Assembly (NCBI GenBank): GCA_001767455.1
Contig: MELC01000086.1
Coordinates: forward strand, 190,096-228,456
DNA length: 38,361 nt
Origin: Acidobacteria bacterium RIFCSPLOWO2_12_FULL_66_21
Lineage (GTDB): Bacteria; Acidobacteriota; Vicinamibacteria; Vicinamibacterales; 2-12-FULL-66-21
Reading direction: 5' to 3'
Shown here: one piece after another, positions 17,141-24,655 of the stretch
How positions within the stretch are numbered: the stretch's first letter is position 1
Layout: each line of letters opens with the position of its first letter
Notes under the pieces: model-generated
The model's input: only the letters and a program-made list of their open reading frames with translations
The model's database searches: none
What the model was told of the DNA's origin: nothing
Position numbers and translations under genes: made by a program

Positions 17141-19149
17141 CCCATCGACTGAAGCGGTGCGGGCTGCTTCACCTGCAGGATATGCGCAACGCGCGCCGGC
17201 GGATCGAGCCGCACGTAGTTCCACTCGCCTCGCCAGAAGTAGCGTTCCTCGGACAGCAGGTCGAGCACCTCGACCGTCGATTGCGGCGTGAAGCCCCAGC
17301 GGCCGAGCGGAAGCTGGACGAACCCGTGCTGTATGTGGAACGGATCGAGGTTCACCACCATCAGGAGCAGATCCGCGCCATCGGTGGACCGCTTGCTGTA
17401 GCAGAGCAGCTCCGGATTGTCCGTCTGATGGAACTCGAGTCCCCAGTCGTGCTGCAGCGCCGGATGGTTGTGGCGGATCGCATTCACGCGGCCAATCATC
17501 CCGGCCAACGTTCCGGGACGATCGACGTCACGAACGCGGATCCGGTACTTCTCCGAATCGCAGTACTCCTCGCTGTCTTCGCGGATCGGGACGTTCTCGG
17601 CCAGCTCGAAGCCGCTGTAGATCCCATACGAGGCGCCGAGCGTCGCCGCCAGCACGAGGCGAACCTCGAACGCCGGACGGCCTCCGCGCTGCAGGTACTC
17701 GTGCAGGATGTCGGGCGTGTTCGCGAAGAGGTTCGGCCGCATGTACTCGCGGACATCAGTTTGCGTCAGCTCGGTGAAGTACTCGGTCAGCTCCTGTTTC
17801 GTGTTGCGCCAGGTGAAATAGCTGTACGACTGCGAGAAACCGGTCTTGGCCAGGTAGCGCATGATCTTCGGGCGCGTGAAGGCCTCCGACAGAAAGATCG
17901 TCTCGGGGTGATCGCGCTTGATTTCCCCGAGCGCCCACTGCCAGAAGCCGAACGGCTTCGTGTGGGGGTTGTCGACGCGGAATATCTTCACGCCGTGGCC
18001 GATCCAGAACTCCACGATTCGCTTCATCTCGGCCCAGAGCTCCCGCCACGCCGCCGACTCGAAGTCGATCGGATAGATGTCCTGGTATTTCTTCGGAGGG
18101 TTCTCGGCGTACTTGATCGTCCCGTCCGGCCGCCGCCGGAACCACTCGGGGTGCTCGTGAACGTACGGGTGATCCGGCGACGCCTGGTACGCGATGTCGA
18201 GCGCGATTTCGAGGCCGTGCCTCGCGGCAGCCGCGACGAACCGATCGAAGTCCTCGAGCGTGCCGAGCCCCGGGTCGACCGCCGTGTGCCCTCCCTGCTC
18301 CGACCCGATGGCCCACGGGCTGCCAGGATCTCCGGCCCGCGCCTCCAGCGCGTTGTTCGGCCCTTTGCGGAAGCTTCGGCCGATCGGATGGATCGGCGGA
18401 AGATAGAGCACGTCGAAACCCATCGAGGCGACGTAGGGCAGACGGGCGGCCGCTTCCTCGAACGTGGCGCCGCGCGACGGGTCGGTGCCGGCCGACCGCG
18501 GGAACATCTCGTACCACGCGCCGAACCGCGCGCGGGGCGGGTCCACGACGACTTCGAGCACCCGATCGAAGCGGGTGGCGCTCGCGCGGTCCGGACCAGC
18601 CGCCATGATCTCCTCGAGCTCGGCCGAGAGCGCGGCAGCCACGCGTTCATCCTGCCCGCGGTTCACGTCGCGGAGCAGCCCGCCGATCTCGCCGGCCCGT
18701 GGGTGCCCGACCCCGTCGACGAGTGCCGCCCCCTCGAGCAGCTCGCTCGCCACCACCTGGCCGGCCGCGGCTTTTTTCGACAGCTCGACCCGCCAGCTCG
18801 CGAACCGGTCGACCCAGCCTTCCACCGTGTATTCGTAGCGGCCGAGATCCTCGACGGTGAACGAGGCGGTCCACTCGTCGTTGCCGAGCGCCGTCATCGG
18901 CGCCTCGCGCCACGAGTCGTCCCCTGACTTGCGATAGAGGAGGACCGCGGCCACGACGTCGTGACCGTCGGCGAACACGTCCGCCCGCACCACCACCCTT
19001 TCTCCAACGACGCGCTTGATGGGGAACCGGCCGCAATCGACCTGCGGACGGACATGCTCGATCACCACGCGCCGCTGGAGGGCGGGATCCAGGCCAGATG
19101 GTGATTTCTTCTTCCGGCAAGCCGGGTTATTCGTGCGTTTGGCCATCAT
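17131..19149 (-). CDS. glgE: Alpha-1,4-glucan:maltose-1-phosphate maltosyltransferase (GlgE)
   Basis: 672 residues. GlgE transfers maltose from maltose 1-phosphate to the non-reducing end of an alpha-1,4-glucan. An N-terminal immunoglobulin-like domain (VVIEHVRPQVDCGRFPIKR) and a helical linker precede the barrel: FGAWYEMFPRSAG, DVLYLPPIHPIGR, nucleophile Asp393 in KIFRVDNPHTKP, acid/base Glu422 in FLSEAFTRPK, and the family-typical ENPPKKYQDIYPIDFES. These numbers nearly coincide with the catalytic Asp394/Glu423 of the characterised Streptomyces enzyme. The neighbouring TreS-maltokinase makes its donor. The last ten or so residues (QPAPLQSMGQP) and the stop codon come from a dispersed palindromic repeat, so the natural C-terminus probably ended near HILQV. 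Confidence 0.96.
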   Translation of the reverse strand: MMAKRTNNPACRKKKSPSGLDPALQRRVVIEHVRPQVDCGRFPIKRVVGERVVVRADVFADGHDVVAAVLLYRKSGDDSWREAPMTALGNDEWTASFTVEDLGRYEYTVEGWVDRFASWRVELSKKAAAGQVVASELLEGAALVDGVGHPRAGEIGGLLRDVNRGQDERVAAALSAELEEIMAAGPDRASATRFDRVLEVVVDPPRARFGAWYEMFPRSAGTDPSRGATFEEAAARLPYVASMGFDVLYLPPIHPIGRSFRKGPNNALEARAGDPGSPWAIGSEQGGHTAVDPGLGTLEDFDRFVAAAARHGLEIALDIAYQASPDHPYVHEHPEWFRRRPDGTIKYAENPPKKYQDIYPIDFESAAWRELWAEMKRIVEFWIGHGVKIFRVDNPHTKPFGFWQWALGEIKRDHPETIFLSEAFTRPKIMRYLAKTGFSQSYSYFTWRNTKQELTEYFTELTQTDVREYMRPNLFANTPDILHEYLQRGGRPAFEVRLVLAATLGASYGIYSGFELAENVPIREDSEEYCDSEKYRIRVRDVDRPGTLAGMIGRVNAIRHNHPALQHDWGLEFHQTDNPELLCYSKRSTDGADLLLMVVNLDPFHIQHGFVQLPLGRWGFTPQSTVEVLDLLSEERYFWRGEWNYVRLDPPARVAHILQVKQPAPLQSMGQP

Positions 19150-19252
19150 TTATCACTGCGCGTGGGGCCCCACCCCCACGCGCTCTCGCTCGGCGGTCGG
19201 TCTCCGGCCGACTTCCCTCCGGCGCCTCGCTCGGGCCGCAGGCGCTCCGTCA

Positions 19253-19297
19253 GTATGCGTGGGTCCCAATCGGCTATCTGCAATCGACACTCGGCAA
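19253..19297. repeat. Degenerate heptamer repeat beside the glgX stop
   Basis: CAATCGGCTATCTGCAATCG and the following ACACTCGGCAATCAG show the same AATCGGC/ACTCGGC units as the right arm of the large element at 27675-27884. Only one arm is present. The remainder of the gap back to 19150 is GC-rich (CGGTCGGTCTCCGGCCGAC forms a small hairpin) with no gene. Confidence 0.5.
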
Positions 19298-21463
19298 TCA
19301 GTAGACCCCCATCGGTCCCCAGTCGTCGGCGCGCCTGAGATCTTCGTGGCGCGCGCCGAGTCTCAGCACCGCCATCGAGCGTGGCTGCAGCTCGTAGCGA
19401 TCGCCGGCGCCGAGGCAGCGGGCGGGCCGCCAGGGGTCGGCCGTGTCGAGCAGCGTCTCCCAGCGCTCGTGCGGAGAGGTGGCCGGCAGCACGAACGGGG
19501 CCGCTTTGTCACCCGCGTTCAGCATCAGCAGCAGCGTGTCGTCGAGGATGCGCTCGCCGCGTTCGCCGACTTCATCGATCGCGTCGCCGTTCAGCCGCAC
19601 GCCGAGGGTCCGCACGTCCGGCGAGTTCCACGTGTCGTCGGTCATCTCGCGGCCCGACGGGTCGAGCCACGCGATGTCGAGCACGTCGGCGCCGCGAATG
19701 CCGCGCCCCTGGAAGAACCTGCGGCGCCGCAGCACCGGATGATCCTTGCGCAGCCTGATGAGACGGCGGGTGAACTCCAGGAACTCGCGCTCGACGGGCG
19801 TGAGATCCCAGTGGGTCCAGCTGATCTCGCCGTCCTGCGAGTACGCGTTGTTGTTGCCGCGCTGCGTGCGCCCGAGCTCGTCGCCGCCACTGATCATCGG
19901 GACGCCGACCGACAGCATCAACGTCGCCAGCACGTTGCGCCGCTGCCGCTCGCGGAGCTCGGCGATGCGCAGGTCGCTCGTCGGCCCCTCCACGCCGCAG
20001 TTCCAGCTGGAGTTGTGGTTCTCGCCGTCGACGTTGCCCTCGAGGTTCGCCTCGTTGTGCTTCTCGTTGTAGCTGACGAGATCCGCCAGCGTGAAACCGT
20101 CGTGCGCGGTGATGAAGTTGATGCTGGCGTACGGCCGCCGCCCGCTCTGTTCGTAGAGATCGCTGCTGCCCGACAATCGCGTGGCCAGCTCGGAGACGCC
20201 GCCGCCGTAGCCGCCCCAGAACCGCCGCACCGTATCGCGGTACTTGCCGTTCCACTCGGTCCATTTCGCCGGGAAGTTGCCGACCTGGTAGCCGCCTTCG
20301 CCGAGGTCCCACGGCTCGGCGATCAGCTTCACCTGGGAGAGCACCGGGTCCTGGTGGATGATGTCAAAGAACGCGCCGAGCTTGTCCACGGCATGCAACT
20401 CACGAGCCAGCGCGCTCGCCAGATCGAACCGGAACCCGTCGACGTGCATCTCGAGCACCCAGTAGCGCAGGCTGTCCATGATCAGCTGCAGCACGCGCGG
20501 GCTTCGCATGTTCAGCGTGTTGCCGCAGCCGGTGAAGTCCTGGTAGAAGCGCGAGTCGTTCGGCTTCAGCCGGTAGTACGACGCGTTGTCGATCCCGCGC
20601 AGCGACAGCGTCGGCCCCAGGTGATTGCCCTCCGCGGTGTGGTTGTAGACGACGTCGAGGATGACCTCGAGGCCGGCGGCATGCAGCGCGCGGACCATCA
20701 TCTTGAATTCGCGCACCGCGTCCATGCACGACGCCGACGCCGCGTAGCGGATGTCCGGGGCGAAGTACGACAGGGTGTTGTAGCCCCAGTAATTCGTGAG
20801 TCCCTTCTGCACGAGGTGCCACTCGTCCGCATGGTGGTGTACCGGCATCAGCTCGACGGCCGTGACGCCGAGCGACGTCAGATGGCGCACCGCCGGCTCC
20901 GACGCGAGCCCGAGATACGTGCCGCGCAGCGACTCCGCGACGTGCGGGTTCAGGGCGGTGAACCCCTTCACGTGCAGCTCGTAGATCAGCGTCTCGTGCC
21001 AGGGCGTGCGGAGCGGGCGATCGTCGCCCCATGTGAACGACGTGTCGACCACCGCCGCGAGCGGCGCGTACGGCGCGCTGTCCCGATCGTCGAACGTCGT
21101 GTCGTCCTCGCCGAACCGGAACCCGAACAGCGCCTCGTCCCAGCGCATCGCCCGCCCGACCACCTTCGCGTACGGATCCATGACGGGCTTGTTCGGGTTG
21201 AACCGGTGCCCCTGATGGGGCAGGTAAGGCCCGTGGACGCGGTACGCGTAGAGCTGGCCGGGGTGCACGTCAGGGAGATATCCGTGCCACACCATGTCGG
21301 TGTGTTCGGGCAGACGGATTGTGACGGCTTCGACCTCGGCATCCGGTGAATCGAAGAGGCACAACTCGACTCGTGTGGCGTGTTCGGAGAAGATCGCGAA
21401 GTTGACGCCGACCCCGTCCCACGTCGCGCCGAGCGGCGAAGGGGCACCGGGCCATACGCGCAT
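19298..21463 (-). CDS. glgX: Glycogen debranching enzyme (GlgX/TreX, GH13)
   Basis: About 721 residues from the ATG at 21463, chosen because family members open with [23 protein letters not shown] at 21496 would add 11 basic residues. The enzyme cleaves alpha-1,6 branches of glycogen. An N-terminal CBM48 domain is followed by the barrel: [40 protein letters not shown] with the nucleophile, [19 protein letters not shown] with the acid/base Glu, [17 protein letters not shown], and [10 protein letters not shown] typical of GlgX/TreX. It is the first gene of the cluster, supplying linear maltooligosaccharides for TreY/TreZ. 148 bases separate it from glgE. Confidence 0.95.
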   Translation of the reverse strand: MRVWPGAPSPLGATWDGVGVNFAIFSEHATRVELCLFDSPDAEVEAVTIRLPEHTDMVWHGYLPDVHPGQLYAYRVHGPYLPHQGHRFNPNKPVMDPYAKVVGRAMRWDEALFGFRFGEDDTTFDDRDSAPYAPLAAVVDTSFTWGDDRPLRTPWHETLIYELHVKGFTALNPHVAESLRGTYLGLASEPAVRHLTSLGVTAVELMPVHHHADEWHLVQKGLTNYWGYNTLSYFAPDIRYAASASCMDAVREFKMMVRALHAAGLEVILDVVYNHTAEGNHLGPTLSLRGIDNASYYRLKPNDSRFYQDFTGCGNTLNMRSPRVLQLIMDSLRYWVLEMHVDGFRFDLASALARELHAVDKLGAFFDIIHQDPVLSQVKLIAEPWDLGEGGYQVGNFPAKWTEWNGKYRDTVRRFWGGYGGGVSELATRLSGSSDLYEQSGRRPYASINFITAHDGFTLADLVSYNEKHNEANLEGNVDGENHNSSWNCGVEGPTSDLRIAELRERQRRNVLATLMLSVGVPMISGGDELGRTQRGNNNAYSQDGEISWTHWDLTPVEREFLEFTRRLIRLRKDHPVLRRRRFFQGRGIRGADVLDIAWLDPSGREMTDDTWNSPDVRTLGVRLNGDAIDEVGERGERILDDTLLLMLNAGDKAAPFVLPATSPHERWETLLDTADPWRPARCLGAGDRYELQPRSMAVLRLGARHEDLRRADDWGPMGVY

Positions 21464-21514
21464 GTTCCGTCGAGGCACAGAAGGCTTACGTACCACGTAG
21501 AGGCATGACCATGC

Positions 21515-21597
21515 AAGGTGCTGAGGGGTGCTGACGGGTGCTGACGGGCTTGCCGCGCCGAAGCGCCGGAGGCGCGAAGGCGGGTGCTGAAGGGTGC
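21515..21597. repeat. Armed palindromic element, intergenic copy (42-bp core at 21546-21587)
   Basis: Three copies of a 10-base unit (GGGTGCTGAC type) lead into a 42-base GC-rich core at 21546-21587, followed by GGGTGCTGAAGGGTGCT. The core folds as CGCC-GAA-GCGCC-GGA-GGCGC-GAA-GGCG, that is, two nested stems with a GAA/GAA internal loop. The same 42 bases occur, inverted and without a mismatch, inside queA at 23677-23718. It fills most of the gap between the divergent glgX and DUF4112 genes. Confidence 0.9.
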
Positions 21598-21609
21598 TCT
21601 AATCACTGG

Positions 21610-22065
21610 ATGCGTGACGATCGTGCCCTGAACGGGCTCCGCCGGTGGGCCGTTTTGCTCGACAGCGTGTTCCGCGTGCCGGGGACGCGGTGGCGATTCG
21701 GCCTCGACCCGATCGTCGGACTGGTCCCGGGGCTCGGCGATCTGGCAACGCCGCTCTTCTCGATCCTCCTCCTGCTGCAGGCCGTCCGCCTGCGGATCCC
21801 ACGCGTCGTGCAAGTGCGAATGCTGCTCAACGCGGCGATCGACTTCGGGCTGGGCGCCCTGCCGGTGATTGGCGATCTGTTCGACTTCGCGTGGAAGTCG
21901 AACGCGATGAACCTGGCGCTGCTGGAGCGTCACGCGATGCCCGGGTCGAGGCCGACGCAGGGTGACTGGATCTTTGTCCTCCTGATCGTCACCGTGCTCG
22001 CCGTCTTGGCGTTGATCCCCCTCGTGCTGTGGGTGTGGCTGCTCTCGAACGTGAGGCTAATCTGA
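21610..22065 (+). CDS. DUF4112 family membrane protein
   Basis: 151 residues from the ATG at 21610. The longer frame starting at 21538 is made of repeat-element sequence ([12 protein letters not shown]) and is rejected. The family signature is present: LDSVFRVPGTRWRFGLDPIVGLVPGLGD, then ALPVIGDLFDFAWKSNAMNLALLERH. Predicted helices lie at about residues 45-65 and 120-145; the 'DPI-GL-PG-GD' region is amphipathic and may dip into the membrane. DUF4112 proteins have no established function. It converges on the AI-2E family transporter gene. Confidence 0.85.
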   Translation: MRDDRALNGLRRWAVLLDSVFRVPGTRWRFGLDPIVGLVPGLGDLATPLFSILLLLQAVRLRIPRVVQVRMLLNAAIDFGLGALPVIGDLFDFAWKSNAMNLALLERHAMPGSRPTQGDWIFVLLIVTVLAVLALIPLVLWVWLLSNVRLI

Positions 22066-22124
22066 CAGCTTCCAGTCGCCAGCTTCCAGCTTCCAGCTGG
22101 GAGCTGGGAACTGGGAATCGGAAA
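22066..22124. repeat. Heptamer inverted-arm element between convergent genes
   Basis: The entire 59-base gap between the DUF4112 stop and the transporter stop consists of CAGCTTC heptamers followed directly by CTGGGAG/CTGGGAA heptamers. The junction CCAGCTGG is the symmetry centre. As RNA it could fold into a hairpin from either strand, so it could act as a bidirectional terminator, although it has no T-run. Confidence 0.85.
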
Positions 22125-23315
22125 CTATTCTCCCAACAGTTCGCCGATCGGCTGCAGGTCCTCGATGTGATCGCAGATCGCCTTCAGCATCATCAGCATC
22201 GGCACGGCGAGGACCGTCCCCCAGACGCCCCAGACCCAGCTCCAGACGAGAAGGCCGATGAACACGGCGACGGGGTTCATCTGCGCGGCGCGCCCCATGA
22301 GGGCCGGCGTCAGCAGCATCCCTTCGAGGCTGGTGATGGCGAACGCGCTGCCGCACACGTACAGCGTCCACAACACGTCGTTGAACTGCAGGAAGGCGAC
22401 GAGGCCGAGGCCGCCGGTGACGATGACCGGCCCCAGGTACGGGATCGAGTTGAAGATGCCGGCGAGCAGGGCCCAGACGACGTAGTGATCGAGCCCGAAC
22501 CACCAGAGGGTCACGCCGGTGGCGAACGCGACGAGCAGGCTCGTCAGCACCTGCACGCGGATGAAGCGTTCGATCTGGCGGTTGATGTCGTCGAGAATCT
22601 GCAGCGTGATCTTCTTCTGCGAGATCTGCGGGCCTGCGATCTTCACGAGCTTGCGCTTGTAGAGATCGCCGGTGACCAGGAGGAAGTACACCAGGAACAG
22701 GATCATCGCGAACTGGCCGGCGAGCGTCACGAGCCCCATGCCGCCCGACCAGAGATAGTCCGACGCGCGGAACGCCGGATCGACGACCTGGACTTTCGTC
22801 ACGCCCTTCGGCGCGCCGGCCTCCGGCGCGGAGGCTTCGGCGGCGGCCCTGTCGATTTCGGTGGCGGCGCGCCGGACGGTCTGGAGCGCGCCGCTGCCGT
22901 CGTGGCGGTGCATCCGGACGCGCTCGCGGATGCGCTGCGCCGCCTGCGGAACGCTGGCGGCGATGTCGAGCGCCTGGTCGCTCAGCCTGTACACGCCGAC
23001 GCCGATCGCCGCGACGAACAGCGCGACCGCGACACCGGCGCCGACCGCGCGCGCGACGCGAATCCGTTCGAGCGCCGAGACAACCGGCGTGAGCACGTAG
23101 CTGATCAGAATGCCGAGAACGATCGGGATCAGGAGCGCCTGCGCGTAGCGAAGCACCAGGATCGTGCCGAGCACCGCCAGGACGCTGAGCGCCAGGCTCC
23201 GGACGTCCACGGGCATCCGGATCATGAGCGGCTTCGGATCGCCGGAACTGTCGGCGCGCGGTACAACGATCTCTTGATCGCCGGGCGGAAGGACGGGTGT
23301 GTCGTGCTGACTCAT
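22125..23315 (-). CDS. AI-2E family transporter (YdiK/PerM-type membrane protein)
   Basis: 396 residues with about eight membrane helices. The N-terminal pair (ALSVLAVLGTILVLRYAQALL, then IPIVLGILISYVLTPVV) is followed by a soluble helical domain at residues about 100-190. The family core comes next: helices from residue 195, ITLQILDDINRQIERFIRVQVLTSLLV, and LDHYVVWALLAGIFNSIPYLGPVI, the most conserved segment. The C-terminal helices end with MGRAAQMNPVAVFIGLLVWSWVWGVWG and LAVPMLMMLKAIC. Members are annotated as AI-2 exporters or, in some cases, as cation/proton antiporters; the substrate cannot be read from sequence. It is transcribed divergently from queA. Confidence 0.9.
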   Translation of the reverse strand: MSQHDTPVLPPGDQEIVVPRADSSGDPKPLMIRMPVDVRSLALSVLAVLGTILVLRYAQALLIPIVLGILISYVLTPVVSALERIRVARAVGAGVAVALFVAAIGVGVYRLSDQALDIAASVPQAAQRIRERVRMHRHDGSGALQTVRRAATEIDRAAAEASAPEAGAPKGVTKVQVVDPAFRASDYLWSGGMGLVTLAGQFAMILFLVYFLLVTGDLYKRKLVKIAGPQISQKKITLQILDDINRQIERFIRVQVLTSLLVAFATGVTLWWFGLDHYVVWALLAGIFNSIPYLGPVIVTGGLGLVAFLQFNDVLWTLYVCGSAFAITSLEGMLLTPALMGRAAQMNPVAVFIGLLVWSWVWGVWGTVLAVPMLMMLKAICDHIEDLQPIGELLGE

Positions 23316-23345
23316 CTGTAAAAGAACTCACCTGCGGGACCGCCG

Positions 23346-23368
23346 GTAGCGCAGCCCTTTAGGGCTGC
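23346..23368. repeat. VAQPFRA palindrome, copy 2
   Basis: Identical over 23 bases to the copy at 17118-17140 (GTAGC + GCAGCCCTTTAGGGCTGC). It lies between the divergent AI-2E transporter and queA genes, about 36 bases before the queA start, so it must sit in or beside both promoters or leaders. Confidence 0.85.
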
Positions 23369-23403
23369 TATACAGTTGCTGACGAATTTGCACTCTTCGT
23401 GCC

Positions 23404-24540
23404 GTGCTGGTTTCAGACTTCGACTTCGACCTTCCGGATGAGCTGATCGCGCAGCAGGCGGCGCCGCGGGGCGCCTCGCGCCTGCTCGTCCTGGACCGGG
23501 CCGGCGGCGCGATACGCCACGATCGCATCGCGAACCTGCCCGGACACCTCCGCGCCGGCGATCTCCTCGTCGTCAACAACACCCGCGTCTTTGCCGCCCG
23601 GCTCCTGGGCCATCGCGTCCCGAGCGGCGGCGCTGTCGAGTGCCTTCTCCTTTCGCACCCGGCACCCGGCACCTCGGCACCCGCCTTCGCGCCTCCGGCG
23701 CTTCGGCGCGGCAAGCCCTTCAGCACTCTTCAGCACCCCTCGGCACCCGTCAGCGCCCATGAGGTGTGGGATGCCCTGATGCATCCGGGCCAGAAACTGA
23801 AGCCGGGTGCAGTCGTGCGATTCGAAGGGGACGCGGGCGTGCTGATGGCCGAAGTGCTCGAGCGGCGGTTCCACGGACGGCGCACGATTCGGCTGTGGGC
23901 CGAGCCGGGGGGCGACGTCGATGCCCTCGTCGACGCGCTGGGACACGTCCCGCTGCCACCCTATATCAAGCGCGGCGACACGCTGGCCGATCGCGACCGC
24001 TACCAGACGGTGTATGCCGAAGTGCGCGGATCGGTGGCCGCGCCGACCGCGGGGCTGCACTTCACGCCGGAGATCCTCGCCGATCTCGATCGCCGCGGGG
24101 TCGAGCGGGTTGCGATCACGCTTCACGTGGGGTACGGGACGTTCAAGCCGGTGCGCGTCGAGCGAGTCGAAGAGCACACGGTCGATCCCGAGCACTATGA
24201 GATCGGCACCGGCGAGGCGGCCGCCGTCAACGGCGCGCTCGATCGCGGCCGGCGCGTCATCGCCGTGGGCACGACGACGACGCGCGCGCTGGAGGATGCG
24301 GTGATGCGCGGCCGCGGCCGGGTCGAGCCGGGCCCGGGCGTGGCGTCGCTGTTCGTCTATCCGGGGTTCGAGTTCAAGGTGATCGGCGGCCTGCTCACCA
24401 ATTTCCATCTGCCGAAGTCATCGCTGCTGATGCTGGTTGCGGCATTCGGGGGCCGGGAGAATGTACTTGCCGCGTATCGCGAGGCCGTACGGGAGCGATA
24501 CCGCTTCTATTCGTATGGCGACGCTATGTTGATTCTCTGA
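23404..24540 (+). CDS. queA: S-adenosylmethionine:tRNA ribosyltransferase-isomerase, with an element-derived insert
   Basis: 378 residues from a GTG; the family start 'VSDFDFDLPDELIAQ' follows at once. QueA moves the ribosyl group of SAM onto 7-aminomethyl-7-deazaguanine in tRNA to form epoxyqueuosine. The landmarks are present: GDLLVVNNTRVFAARL, HVPLPPYIKRGD, YQTVYAEVRGSVAAPTAGLHFT, VTLHVGYGTF-like ITLHVGYGTFKPVR, AVGTTTTRALE and TNFHLPKSSLLMLV...YRFYSYGDAMLIL. Family length is about 340-350. The excess comes from about 36 residues at positions 84-119, between VECLLL and EVWDALMHPGQKLKPG, encoded by a dispersed repeat. The insert is rich in Pro, Ala and Ser and sits where other QueA proteins have a short loop, so activity may survive. 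Confidence 0.94.
   Translation: MLVSDFDFDLPDELIAQQAAPRGASRLLVLDRAGGAIRHDRIANLPGHLRAGDLLVVNNTRVFAARLLGHRVPSGGAVECLLLSHPAPGTSAPAFAPPALRRGKPFSTLQHPSAPVSAHEVWDALMHPGQKLKPGAVVRFEGDAGVLMAEVLERRFHGRRTIRLWAEPGGDVDALVDALGHVPLPPYIKRGDTLADRDRYQTVYAEVRGSVAAPTAGLHFTPEILADLDRRGVERVAITLHVGYGTFKPVRVERVEEHTVDPEHYEIGTGEAAAVNGALDRGRRVIAVGTTTTRALEDAVMRGRGRVEPGPGVASLFVYPGFEFKVIGGLLTNFHLPKSSLLMLVAAFGGRENVLAAYREAVRERYRFYSYGDAMLIL
23653..23760. repeat. Armed palindromic element inside queA (42-bp core at 23677-23718)
   Basis: Within the queA frame, CACCCGG/CACCTCGG heptamers lead into a 42-base core that is the exact reverse complement of 21546-21587. Units of CAGCACTCTT, CAGCACCCCT and CGGCACCCGT follow. Length and phase keep the queA frame open, adding about 36 residues. 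In reverse orientation the core reads [12 protein letters not shown], as in the intergenic copy. Confidence 0.92.
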
Positions 24541-24655
24541 AATTGCGAATTGTGAGTTGTGAATTGACTGGCAACAGGCTGAAGCCATCCGGATGGACGA
24601 TGCCAGCGCGTGGCATAATTCACCAACTCACCAATTCACCAATTCACGAATTGTT
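24541..24655. repeat. Octamer inverted-arm element (copy A)
   Basis: It starts at the base after the queA stop and ends at the ADOP stop. The left arm is degenerate GAATTG(T/C)G units, the centre GGCTGAAGCCATCCGGATGG (a small palindrome), and the right arm repeats TCACCAAT/TCACGAAT with period 8. The two arms are complementary. The centre is similar to that of the copy at 30724-30872. Confidence 0.88.

Noticed and set aside
17079-17291. A short open frame starting [21 protein letters not shown]
   Set aside because: It is produced by the VAQPFRA palindrome and lies antisense to glgE; such peptides are repeat artefacts.
21538-21609. N-terminal extension of the DUF4112 protein
   Set aside because: It is translated repeat-element sequence, also seen in the reverse frame of the queA insert.
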